From the NCBI GenBank assembly GCA_030549495.1, contig JAUIRK010000898.1, forward strand, positions 2,046,001 to 2,110,000: a DNA stretch of 64,000 nucleotides. Reading direction: 5' to 3'. This DNA comes from Nectonema munidae (taxonomy: Eukaryota; Nematomorpha; Nectonematoida; Nectonematidae). Under the pieces are notes generated by a model. That model saw nothing but the letters and a program-made list of their open reading frames with translations, had not been told where the DNA came from and ran no database searches. Made by a program: the position numbers and the translations under genes. Positions within the stretch are counted from its first letter, which is position 1, and each line of letters starts with the position of its first letter. This document shows, one piece after another, positions 11,526 through 20,886 of this stretch.

Positions 11526-11593
11526 GTCAGCGTTCTGCTTTATAGAAATATTTAGTTAGGTGGTTTGTTAACCCATTTTGAGATCCTGTAGAG

Positions 11594-12042
11594 CAGTGGT
11601 TCCCAACCTTTTTTTATACCGTTCCCCCTTTTTCAGTCACTTTTTTACCTGTGGACCCCTACAACTGAATAGTTTGAGCCAACAAAATTAATCAAAGATT
11701 TTTATGCAAAGATGATTGTAGTCATCTGATTAAATCGTATGCTTATTCATATGAAATCAGAGAAATCGTAAAGCCTGACATAAATTGTGAATAACATTTT
11801 TTTCCAATTAAAATATAAATTTTTCAAAAATATTGTAACTAATAAAAAGGATATATAAACATTGAAAATATGAAACTTTAAAAAAGGGAAGAAAATATTT
11901 ATTTAAAAAAGCTCTAAATATATATATTTATATTGATTTGGAAAATAGAAGTATTTAAAGGAGATTCAGCATAAGTAGTTTGAAGTAGAATTTCCATGGA
12001 CCCCTTGAAATTCTTCCATGGACCCCCGGTTGGGAACCACTG
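11594..12042. mobile_element. hAT MITE, family 449-bp, copy 2
   Basis: This copy has the same termini, orientation, interior and length as 2397-2845, with few differences. The 8-mer CTGTAGAG is identical at 11,586-11,593 and 12,043-12,050. Shared length and low divergence point to recent spread from one source. Confidence 0.92.
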
Positions 12043-12050
12043 CTGTAGAG

Positions 12051-12810
12051 GAATGCAAACGAACTTCAATTTCCAATGAAATTCAATCGAGATCAATCAA
12101 AATTGTCTGCTTTTCGCGAACTAAAATGGTTTAACCTGCTGACAGTTATTTTGTTAATTATGTTGTTATTTAGTTACAGCCTTCTACATTTAGTCCTTTT
12201 AATGAATAAATAGTAGTTTCATTCTGTCAATCGACATCCTTACGTTACGCATCGCAAAATGTAATAGATTTATATTGGTTGCCACGACCATGTGTAAAGT
12301 CTCGGAGACAGCCTAACAGCCCCTAACTTCTCATCTGTGCCATCAATCAACAGTTGAAACCTCTTGCCCCTCTCAATGTGATGATAAAAAGAATAATCCA
12401 CTCCAAAATTGTTCGCATTAATAATATTATTGATCCATTTTTCTATATTCTTTATGCCATCTTACTCCGTATTTGAACTGTCCCTTTATATTAAACTATT
12501 TAAGTTTCAGCCAGGTATTGATTCTAGTATATGATTGTGTATTCCAAAAGCGTGGGCTATATCTGTTATTTTGTATAATTTACCATATTTTTTGTATTTG
12601 AATTTACTCTTTTTCTCACTCCATCACACGTTAAAAAGCTTCGCAGATAGCTTGTTTGCTCTATACTTATTTGTTAGATTATATAAAGAAAAAATCGTAA
12701 AAGATAATATCTTCACCGAAATTTAATTTGTTAGATCCCAGAAAAAAGAGAGGTCGGAAAGTAATTTGATATAAAAGTTGCATAAATCGTTAATGTTTTT
12801 TTAAAGTATA
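12051..12810. other. AT-rich stretch upstream of gene A
   Basis: Short frames at 12,535-12,726 show no domain. Upstream untranslated exons or the promoter of gene A could lie here or further left; no single promoter could be chosen. Confidence 0.35.
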
Positions 12811-12820
12811 GGCATGGGAT

Positions 12821-13016
12821 CAGTGCCCGCGCTAAAGCTAAATTTCAAGGGGGGCTGAAATGGGGCAAAAAAAATTTTAAAAATTTTTTTTTTATTTTTT
12901 TTTTTTTTTTTTTTTCTTAAAAAAATGAGTATTTTTAAAAAATTAAATTATATAAAATTTTTAAATTTTTTGTTTTTTTTTTTTTTTTAAAAAAAGGGGG
13001 GGGGGAAAAAAAAAAT

Positions 13017-13065
<49 letters not shown>

Positions 13066-13066
13066 G
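12821..13066. mobile_element. MITE remnant ending in long homopolymers, probable assembly damage
   Basis: The left end CAGTGCCCGCGCTAAAG resembles the left end at 893 (CAGAGCCCGCGCTAAC). GGCATGGGAT occurs on both sides (12,811-12,820 and 13,067-13,076), marking the insertion site. Instead of a normal right end there are long T and A runs and a run of 48 G at 13,017-13,064. The proline-rich - strand frame here is only the complement of that G run. Confidence 0.6.
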
Positions 13067-13535
13067 GGCATGGGATATAGTAATGGATATATTAGAATTA
13101 TTTGAAAAGATTAGGAGCATACAATTACAGTGTTTCTGTTAGAGTAGAATCAACAAGAATCGAATGCACATTGAAAAGTAAGTTGTGTAGAAACGTTCAT
13201 TTATTGAACCAAAATATACACCGCATCACACGCATCCCTTTCCACCACTTAGCTTTTCTCTTCATTAAAATGTCAATACATACATACTGCTTGAATTGTA
13301 ATTCTGGGTTATTTAAACATATGCGGCGTATTCAATTAATTGAACAAACGAGAACCTAATTACAAGTTCAACAAACGATAAGCGTGTCTGCTATCATTGT
13401 CTTTACACCGAATTAGACATTTTAATTTAGTTCACTGCTTTCATATTAACTCAAACTGTTTTCCTTTTATATCTCCAAGTCATATTTCACATATTTTCTA
13501 GATTTTTGGTTTGATTTTAATCGTCTTTTTATTAG

Positions 13536-13625
13536 GATGTCTTCTGCTTCGATAAATATTTTGGACTTTTCTGAGAGTGATTCGCCTCAAAATTCTTTCA
13601 TGGCTACAAATATCTCCTCTAAAAG
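13536..13625 (+). CDS. Gene A exon 1 (start codon exon)
   Basis: ATG at 13,537 follows an acceptor (CTTTTTATTAG) with one G between, so a 5' untranslated intron is likely. The frame reads MSSASINILDFSESDSPQNS and continues to a donor AAAAG|GTAATT after 13,625, leaving two bases of a split codon. The next exon at 21,105 supplies one base, so the phases fit. The residues are Ser-rich and disordered, with no domain. The assignment rests on splice signals and phase only; the start could be internal if an earlier coding exon exists. Confidence 0.55.
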
Positions 13626-13761
13626 GTAATTTTATATTCAGGGGAATAATTCGTAGATCTGCTTTATCCCCACTATCTAAATTTTTAATGCTACTTGAAA
13701 TCTAGCGCCATAAACAAAGAAGAAGCCCTCACATCTTTAAATTTTATTAAGAATATAAATA

Positions 13762-13893
13762 TTAACCGGTTATCGACTTTACATATGTCGACTTTACAAA
13801 AATAAAATTGTCTGCGTTTATTAATTCTTTTTAATACAACTCTTCTGCTTTACATTAGATATCGTCTGATTATTCTCGTCGAATACGGATTAA
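13762..13893. mobile_element. TTAA MITE, type B
   Basis: TTAA occurs at 13,762-13,765 and 13,890-13,893. The interior shares TGTCGACTTTACAAAAATAA, GTCTGCGTTTATTAA and CTTTACATTAGATATCGTCT with the copies at 6067-6285. It lies in the first intron of gene A. Confidence 0.8.
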
Positions 13894-14027
13894 TAGAAGA
13901 TTCGATATCAATAGCAATTTTGTCTAATAACTATAGTTTTATTGCGTCCATACGAAGTTAATATTTTTTTAAAAAAACAATGAACAACTATTGATCTGTT
14001 GAAAATGTCAAAAAAATTCTCGATAGC

Positions 14028-14514
14028 AATAATCTTTGGTATAGACAGTAAAACTTTGTTAACCAAATTTTTGATATAACGAAAATTTTGGTATTCCGAC
14101 TACCTTAAAATTTTGAAGATTTGTGTTTCCATTTTTGAAATTACAGTATTCTATTTATAATTATTTCTAAAGAAACTCTTTCCATTGTAATTTATTTTAT
14201 TTTTACTATTATTAATCAAATTTTCCTATTTTTTTTGAAATATCCGTCCAAAAAACAAAAAATCTTCAATAAAGAATAACGCAAAGATTGAAAATCAGTT
14301 AGTAAATATTTTGTAGAAATCAAGGCTTGCTTTTCAACTTATCGCGAAATTGCTCTTAGGGGACTTTCTCTTGTTTTCGTTGTATTGCGAATTTGTTAAA
14401 ATGAAAGTTCGTTATTCCTAGACTATTTCTAATCAAATTAATTTTATAAAGGGAGTGGGAATATGGAAAACTTGATTTTATATAAAAACGTTTTACTGTT
14501 TATACCAAAGATTT
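14028..14514. mobile_element. Non-autonomous pogo/Tigger-like element
   Basis: Inverted ends of about 22 bp: ATCTTTGGTATAGACAGTAAAAC at left is mirrored by GTTTTACTGTTTATACCAAAGAT at right. The interior string TTTTTGATATAACGAAAATT and the run ending AAAGTTCGTTATTCCTAG are typical of Tigger-type ends. There is no transposase. A dead Tigger transposase with a GTTTTACTG-like right end lies at 41,530-42,900. Confidence 0.65.
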
Positions 14515-14645
14515 ATGTGTAAAAGTAAGAAAGAGAGAAATAAGTTTTAACTTAAAAACATGAAAATAATTTTTTTTGACAAAATAATTGACTTTGCTAT
14601 TGACCGAATGAAAAATTTGCTTTATCCACTTTTAAATGAACTGCT

Positions 14646-14783
14646 TTAACCCATTTACGACCAATGTTCCTATTTTGGAACATAAGTAATTTCATCTTCG
14701 TCTGCTTTTTTCAATGACTTTGAATATAAATCGTCTGCGTTTTTTTAGATATCGTCTGCTTTGCTTGGTCTTAAATGGGTTAA
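14646..14783. mobile_element. TTAA MITE, type A, abutting the piggyBac end
   Basis: TTAA at 14,646 and 14,780 flanks CCCATTTACGACC...GGTCTTAAATGGG. It has three TCGTCTGC boxes (CAGACGA on the other strand). Its right TTAA is also the left TTAA of the piggyBac element. Confidence 0.88.
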
Positions 14784-14844
14784 CACTAGAAAGACGGCAA
14801 AAATTGACTTCTTAGAAAGACTAAGCGGTCAACACCTATATTTT

Positions 14845-15900
14845 TTAGAACAACTTCACTTTCTTTAGCAGAACTGCAAAGTTCTTGTACAAACTACGCG
14901 TTATTTCTTCTTTAGTGACTTCTTTATATAAAATCCGTGAATTGATTGCCAGTAGATCCAACATATTGAAAAATACAGCAACAGGCCATCTTCTAGATCC
15001 TGTTTTACAAGTTGAATACCTTGCCATTTGATCCATGGTATCTAAACCATATTTCGTGTGATTATAATACGCTACTGTTGAACTTAGAATGTATACAACC
15101 TTATTTTTCCTACCTTAACCCATTTAAGGCCAAGCAAAGCAGACGATATCTAAAAAAACGCAGACGATTTATATTCAAAGTCATTGAAAAAAGCAGACGA
15201 AGATGAAATTACTTATGTTCCAAAATAGGAACATTGGCCGTAAATGGGTTAATAAAGCGTTAAACTACATCCGGATTCAGTAAAAAGAATCACCTTGTGT
15301 AAAGGCGTTGTTTCTTCATTTCATTAGGAATTTCTCTCCTGTTTTTTCTAATAGTGCCATCTATTGTAGTGCTTTTACTCATGAATTTTTCAGCCAGTTT
15401 CAGAGAAGTAAAAAAATTGTCAACTGTAACATTATGCCCACTGTTCGAGAAAGGAGAAATTAGAGAAGTACATACATGTAAAGGTAGAGAAACGTTAGAG
15501 TCTTTGGTTGTATCTTTGCCAAGGCAGGGAATAGAGTTACACAAATACTTGGACTTTTTATCTACAAGACACCAAAATTTTATCCCAACTTTATCTGGTT
15601 TTTAAGCCATATATTGGATAAAGGGTCATCTTGATTTACACGGAAAAAGTTGCTCGTCAATCGTAAGGTTTTCATTGGGAATAAAACTAGCTTGCGAATT
15701 CTGAATAAAACGTTCCCAAATTTCACGTATAGGAAGAAAATATCTTTGACTTATCTAAAGAACTTATCTTTGACATCTTGATAAAAAATCATCTAATCTT
15801 AGATGTTTCATTATACTTTTGAATTTATCACGATTCATTGTCTTTAAAAAGAAAAGAGGTTTTTTTCCCTTTTTCCCTCCCATTTTATTGAGACAACAAA
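14845..15900 (-). pseudogene. piggyBac transposase, catalytic and C-terminal part
   Basis: Read on the - strand, the conserved piggyBac blocks appear in order: MNRDKFKSIMKHLRLDDF (near 15,840), REIWERF then NENLTIDEQLF (near 15,650), GIKFWCLVDKK (near 15,570), SGHNVTVDNFFTSLKLAEKF (near 15,430), REIPNEMKK, then DQMARYSTCKTGSRRWPVAV (15,036 downward). The three catalytic aspartates of the DDE/D fold are visible in TIDEQL, CLVD and TVDNF. In-frame stops fall near 15,755, 15,630 and 15,603, and a MITE splits the gene at 15,115-15,252, so it cannot make a full protein. Relatives cut and paste at TTAA. Confidence 0.88.
15115..15252. mobile_element. TTAA MITE, type A, inside the piggyBac transposase
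   Basis: TTAA at 15,115 and 15,249 flanks a near-identical, inverted copy of 14,646-14,783. It separates the block ending in NEMKK (15,290-15,544) from DQMARYS (14,845-15,036). The MITE is therefore younger than the transposon. Confidence 0.9.
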
Positions 15901-15964
15901 AATTCAAACAAAATTTATAAGTTTGTGTATGGAAGGAGAAAGAATAAAAAACCGTACAACGGAT

Positions 15965-16348
15965 TTTATTTAAACAAGAGAAAAATGAATGCTAGTGGCC
16001 TTATGTCGCAAGACTTGGGGCCCAAAAGCATTGTGAAAGTGAAACCCTTAGGTTTGTAAGTATCATTGTATATATGTGGGCCCAAGGGCCGTTGTTTATG
16101 TTACATAAGGTGATATGTTCATGTAGATAAGAGAAAAATGTATTGAAGGTTTCGTCTTTATCTTGGGTGGGTGGGCGGGAGTTGCGGCAGAAAACGTGAC
16201 AAGAAAAAGGAAAAGTGAGCATTCTAGGAGCGCGAGCTCTTTTATAGGGAACTCATAGGATCCAGCTTCTCGAGCTTTGTTTGGCCAGGACTTACCATGT
16301 GCCAGTTCCCTCCAAAACATCCGGCATCAATAACTTTTGAGGCGCCAA
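15965..16348 (-). promoter_or_regulatory. Downstream control segment of the retroelement
   Basis: Read on the - strand after RNase H: TTGGCGCC (16,348-16,341), which resembles the start of lysine-type primer sites; a donor-like CATG|GTAAGT (around 16,295); TATAAAAG (16,246-16,239); and AATAAA (15,970-15,965). A TATA box followed by a poly(A) signal is the layout of an LTR or of the control region of a circular pararetrovirus. Each motif is short and could be chance; their order is the main support. Confidence 0.45.
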
Positions 16349-16389
16349 TTGTTGGATTTTCAGGAATTTAACAGGCGTTAACTGCTGTA

Positions 16390-16872
16390 TTAAAGGATCC
16401 TATCTGGTAGGATTTGGCTTACTCCTAGAATGCTCGGAATGCTTGCTTTCCAGAAACTTTCAAGACGTTTGAGGATGGGTATTATGTCATCTTTGGTAGC
16501 CTTGGTTGCTGGTATGATCCTTCTGGAGGGTTCATCTGCCGGGTTTTCATTGCTGGCAATGTATGTTATGTTTTTCCTGAGGAAATCATAGTTCCCAAAT
16601 CTTATTAAAAAAGCAATGAGAATAAAGCTTCTGGTGGACTTGCCACCCGCGTTTTTCACCACTTCAATAGCGACTTTGGAGTCAGACCTTATGTGGTAAA
16701 GTGGGAAGAGCAAGTGCCCGAGGGCGAGGGCGAGTAGCTCCAAGTCCGATATATCCCAGTCTGTTGTTTTAAGGGGAAGGCTATATGTTTTATTAGTGTT
16801 GTTAGTGATGCCTAACCCTCTGAGGGAGGCATCTACGTAAATACAACCCTTGGGTTTTGTGTATTTGCACAT
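16390..16872 (-). pseudogene. RNase H part of the retroelement (fossil)
   Basis: A 160-residue frame. GCIYVDASLRGLGI carries the first acidic residue, DISDLELLALAL the glutamate block, HIRSDSKVAIEVV the next aspartate, and NENPADEPSR the last. The NPADEPSR ending recalls hepadnavirus RNase H (NPADDPSR) and the AD.SR ending of DIRS elements. RNase H degrades the RNA strand during reverse transcription. No domain recognisable as integrase or recombinase follows. Confidence 0.75.
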
Positions 16873-16906
16873 GTTCCAAGATGAAAAGACTGTATTCCAT
16901 CCTTCC

Positions 16907-17593
16907 TTAAAGGAACTTTATAATGTCCTCATTGGCTGTTTGATCCAAAATTTTAAAACCTAATGAAAAGAATCTTGGTCTGTGTGTTAATTTGCCTAAA
17001 TAGTACGTGATTACTCCTAGGATTCTTTGGCACCATTTCACTGACGGGGACCATTTTATCAGGTTGCTTAGGGCTAGGGCGACCATGGCTTTGATTATTA
17101 TTAGTGTTCTATTTTTGGGTAGAATAAACATTTCGTGTTTTCGCAGGTCCAGTGTGACACCCAAAAAATTTAGCGATTGGGTTGCCTGTATTACTGACTT
17201 GTCCCTGTTTATAACAATTCTACATTCCATTTCTAGGAAATTGATAAACCGGGAACTGTAAATGTTCGTGTCTTCTTCTGTTTCTCCTAGGAGAAGGAAG
17301 TCGTCCAAGTATAGTATTATTTGGATTTTGTGGTTAGGATATCTTCCTAGGAAGGTACCCTTTAGGCTCATTAAGCACCGTTGTAGGACCCCTGGTAAGA
17401 AATTCGCACCCATTGGGAGTCTGGTAAATTTGAGGTTTTCAAAAGGCTTTGCCCTAATGGTTAAAGTAGATTGCCAATGCTTAGCTACTTTAATCCCATA
17501 AAAGGCATCCCTCAAATCTAGTCTAATTGCCCATTTGTAGTTTGTTTTAATATATTTTAGTTGAAAGTGGGCTACTAGTTTTAGCTTGGGCAC
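16907..17593 (-). pseudogene. Reverse transcriptase core of the retroelement (fossil)
   Basis: A 228-residue frame with RT motifs in order: WAIRLDLRDAFYGIKV (motif A), FTRLPMGANFLPGVL (B), IILYLDDFLLLGE (C, YLDD), SLNFLGVTLDLRKHEMFILP (E). The spacing and the LNFLG...LP pattern suit DIRS and hepadnavirus RTs better than gypsy or LINE RTs. The neighbouring frame at 17,581-18,447 carries the N-terminal RT sequence. Family placement is by eye only. Confidence 0.78.
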
Positions 17594-18447
17594 TTGAACA
17601 GTTTTTTAGTGAAAGTGAAATTAGCCACCAACCTAGTTTTACCCCCTGTTTTCGGGACCATAAAGCAAGAACTAAGGATTCTTGGATTCTCGCAAGGTTC
17701 CACTATTCCTGCATCTAGCAGCTGCGAAATTACCGTTTTTCTGATAAAGTTACTTTGTCCCTTGGGTGGTAGTAAATAGTTTGATAGGCTCTTAAATGAG
17801 GCGTTACTAGTGATACGGGGCACGTAACCTTTGGTTAATGTGTTTTTGGTGAATTTACATTTCAGGTCAACTGGTGGCCGAAATGTTGGGCGACTGGCGC
17901 ATAAGGTTGCTTCACTGGGAAGTTGTAGTGACATAGAGTCCTTAGCAAAGTCTCCGATGGTGTCCTGGAGGGTGTTTAAATCCAAAATGGATTTAATTTG
18001 TTCCTCATCCGGGTCTTTTGGGTCGGGGTCTTTGTCTGGGCCCTTGTCACGTTTACCCGTTTCAGGATTATCAGGTTCTGGAGGTTTGTCCTCCTCCCCT
18101 GAGAGGCGGGTGGTAAAAATTTTCCTCCATTCCTCTGGGGTGTGCTTATTTTTGTTCTTAAGATAGTAATCCAGAAAGTCCCGATAGGCTTCTGGGGTAT
18201 CATTGTCTAGATTTGTTAAAAAATCTAACCCTGGCAAGACTTCAGGGACCACAGTGGGTGTTGGACACCCGGTGCTTGGCTGGGCTACCTCTGTGATATT
18301 ATCTACCACCCTAATTTCCACCCCACTTGGGGACAGAGGTCCTAGGACCGTATCTAGATCCTCGCTAGTGAGGTACGGTCCAAAATTCGGCGAGGGAGGT
18401 CCTAAGACGTCCTCCACATCCTGTGCCGTTGGCAAGGGGAGAATCAC
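17581..18447 (-). pseudogene. Pro/acid-rich linker and N-terminal RT region (fossil)
   Basis: The first half is rich in Pro, Asp, Glu and Lys (EPDNPETGKRDKGPDKDPDP), like the spacer of hepadnavirus polymerases or phosphoprotein-like linkers. The second half reads SQLLDAGIVEPCENP and SSCFMVPKTGGKTRLVANF, which matches the N-terminal RT block (KKGGK-R-V-DF type). The frame is open upstream to about 18,545. No protease motif (DTG/DSG) is seen. The linker has no recognised domain. Confidence 0.65.
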
Positions 18448-18827
18448 CTCGGTGATGTCCCCAACTTCACTGGTAGAAGAGGGAATTCGGCATTTCCTCT
18501 TGAGGCCTCTTTGGAGGCAAATTTCGTAAGGAGAAATTTATCGGCTGACTATCACCCGCGGGAATTGTTTCCCCTCTTCCTGAGAAGGATAGGGTGGTCT
18601 GGACAAGCGGAGCTACCCTGGCATGTGCCAGCTCTTTCCTAAAAGAGGGCCGGAGGCTCCTCGGACGTGAAGATGGTGGGCAAGCCGCTAAGGAAGGGTT
18701 ACCTGTTGTGGAGCGCGTTCAAGCGCGAGGAGCGCAGGCGGCACTACTCAAGCGGACCTGAGTAGCCCTGACCCACTGGGGGTATTGAGCGAGAGGCTGG
18801 CCTCCAAAGATTCGTTGAACGAGACGT

Positions 18828-19988
18828 CTATTTCTTGCCGCCTCTGGAGCGGGTAGGGCGTTCAGTTCCTGTTCCGCGAAAGGGAGCGGCAGTACAAGGA
18901 GGAGGGCGATATTGTACAGGAGGTGGAATGCCCGAGATTCTGGCAGCCGAGAGAGTTGATGAGGAGGAACTGCCAGCTTGCGTCCAGTTGGTGTGTAGCG
19001 CCACTATGTTGGTGCGAAGGGAGTCCTGGAGGATCGATAAACTTTCCAGCGATAGCGAGTCCAGGGTCTTTTCTACATACGGATCATATTTGATCCCTCC
19101 TGTAATAGCTATAGCATGTCCTAATAATTCTATGATGTCTCGCCTTATATCACCAACCACCCTAACCATAGCTCGGGCTCCATCAATTTGCTCCGCAGTA
19201 GGTGGTTCGATTTGTCCCGAAACCAGTGCTGCTTTTGCCCGGCGAGCAATCTGATTGGATAATGACTCACCCTGGGTGTAAGCCGGCCCTAGACCTAACA
19301 AAGCTGCAATCGCAGCAATCTTTTGATAAACAACAGCATCTCCTTTATCAGCGACGTGGCCTTTGTGACTATATGGTTTGACGTCATAGAAATCATACAC
19401 CCATTCCAGAGTGTGCGGGAATAAGTTGGTAATGATGCTAAATACCTTGGACTCGAGAGAAATGGCGGTGTCTGACGAGAACAAGTAGTATTCCCTTTCC
19501 TGGACTATGTAACAAATGATGCCTTTTGGTAGGCACCCAGCTTTATTAGCTAGTCCTATTTCTTTGATGGTTCCAGCTAGGGATGTCTGCTTTGGGTAAA
19601 CAGGATAATCAGCTAGTTTTCCTGTCACTTCTATCAGCCATACGGGCCTATTCACTATGGGCATAGCTAGGGCTAGCACAGAGAGGGAATCTTCAGCTTC
19701 ATTGAGTGCACATTTCCCCATAAATAAGCCAAGGGTGTTTTCAGCAATAATGTTTGGGTCGGCATCTATAGTCCAGGTTGCTGGATATCCTTGTGCTGGA
19801 TATGGTATGCATACGACTATGACATCAGTCCTCGCAGCACAATCAAACGGCTTCAGATCCTCTAACTTTCCTATTCTTGTAACGTCTACAATCGCGGTAC
19901 TCGGTTTGAGCACTATAGTGCCTGGCAGGTAACGCTTCAATTGAGCCAGCAGTTTCTCTTTAGCATTAATTTGCGGTGTTTCGGACAT
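18828..19988 (-). other. 386-residue capsid-position ORF of the retroelement (fossil)
   Basis: One long frame from ATG (MSETPQINAKEKLLAQLKRY) to stop. It is largely alpha-helical in composition, with a hydrophobic central part (AAIAALLGLGPAYTQG) and a disordered basic Pro/Arg tail (PTRSRGGKK). There is no CCHC zinc knuckle, no protease and no signal peptide. Its place upstream of RT suggests a capsid or nucleoprotein, and the basic tail could bind nucleic acid. I do not recognise the family; a resemblance to nucleoproteins of negative-strand viruses is only a guess from length, composition and tail. Confidence 0.6.
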
Positions 19989-20000
19989 GATAATTAATGG

Positions 20001-20524
20001 TTAACGGTAATATAGTAGCAGAGAAGACAGAAATTTTAAAACTTGAAATATTTGACTGTTATCTTCAAAAAAAGTGAGAGGTGTGTTTTTAGCAATCATA
20101 AATCCTCTTGCATACTGTAAACCAATAAAAGAAAGCGATTCATCATTTGAAACATCAAAATTAGGATTGTCAAGTTTTCCGTGTAAAATTGTGTATTTTT
20201 GAACTTGTTTTAGCATAAATGAATCAAAAAGTAAAGTAAACGCTGACATAGGTCTTCCACATTCAATGTGTCTTTTCGCAAATAATGTTGGGCTTGGACG
20301 ACATTTAAAAATATTTTCTTTTGAGTTTTTTTTCGAAAAAAGAAATTTTTGAACCATCGAGCATTGGATTTTGATAGAATATAACCTTGATTATAATTTA
20401 CCTTTACTGAAAATTCGCTTTCAGTTTTGTCATCACTTTCATAGTTAGATGAAGATGATTTTTTTTCATCAAAACTTTCATCTTTATCTGATAAGGACGA
20501 GAAATCAGAAGTATCCATTTTCAA
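20001..20524 (-). pseudogene. piggyBac transposase, N-terminal part
   Basis: The start (20,524) is an acidic, Ser-rich stretch (DTSDFSSLSDKDESFDEKKS), as usual at piggyBac N-termini. A second frame (20,001-20,357) has the N-terminal domain with SAFTLLFDSFMLKQVQKYT and DESLSFIGLQYARGFMIAKN, matching the family pattern of a Phe-rich helix block followed by E..aFiGl...G. The two frames overlap near 20,210-20,357, so a frameshift is present. The conserved sequence breaks off near 20,045 and resumes at about 15,890, on the other side of the retroelement. Confidence 0.75.
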
Positions 20525-20886
20525 TCAAATAATTCAAAAGTAGCACGAAGAAACAAAATTCAAAAAAGATATCCTTGAATAAAATATTTTGAAAACTATT
20601 GAGTTTAGAATATAATCCTGAATAAAAACAGAGAAAAATATCAATGTCAATAGATATGATATAAGGTTATTCCTTGAAAGTATTCAATGCCAGAGAAAAT
20701 GTGTAATCAATGATAAAGCAACCTGCTCAATTGCAGAAGAATTATTATTGTCATATATTGCGAAACAATCAAGGCCAAAAAGTATTGAAAAAATAAATAA
20801 TTTGTCATTTTCGTGTGTGATTTGTTGATATTTGTTACGGTAGTTTGCAATCGGTCAAAAATAACGGCTTCAGTCATTCTAGGTTT

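Larger units (their letters stand above)
15905..20045 (-). mobile_element. Unclassified reverse-transcribing element (hepadna/DIRS-like RT-RNase H), fossil
   Basis: About 4.1 kb, GC-richer than its surroundings, inserted in the piggyBac transposase. Parts in - strand order: capsid-position ORF (19,988-18,828), Pro/acid-rich linker and start of RT (18,447-17,581), RT core (17,593-16,907), RNase H (16,872-16,390), then a segment of about 480 bp with TATA and poly(A) signals. No long direct repeats were found at its ends, and no integrase or tyrosine recombinase. It looks broken in perhaps two places, but long frames remain, so it is younger than its host transposon. Boundaries are uncertain by tens of bases. 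Confidence 0.7.
14780..20886 (-). mobile_element. Decayed piggyBac transposon, split by a retroelement
   Basis: The left end TTAACACTAGAAAGACGG closely matches the canonical piggyBac terminus (TTAACCCTAGAAAGA). A repeat of the AGAAAGAC motif followed by AAGCGGTCA lies just inside. The right end near 20,886 (CATTCTAGGTTTA on +) is weaker. Transposase pieces on the - strand lie at 20,524-20,001 (N-terminal part) and about 15,900-14,845 (catalytic and C-terminal part). About 4.1 kb of foreign retroelement separates them, and a type A MITE (15,115-15,252) interrupts the second piece. Without these insertions the transposon would be about 1.8 kb. It sits in intron 1 of gene A. Confidence 0.75.

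Noticed and set aside
12935-13120. - strand frame with a long proline run
   Set aside because: It is only the complement of the 48-base G run, probably a consensus artefact.
16001-16320. Two short - strand frames after RNase H, considered as a recombinase or accessory gene
   Set aside because: No tyrosine recombinase motif (R..HxxR..Y) or other domain; they lie over the control-like segment.
17007-17501. + strand frames opposite the RT
   Set aside because: Shadows of the RT frame; no motif of their own.
18835-19254. + strand frame of 139 residues opposite the capsid-position ORF
   Set aside because: Antisense shadow in a GC-richer region; the - strand frame is far longer.
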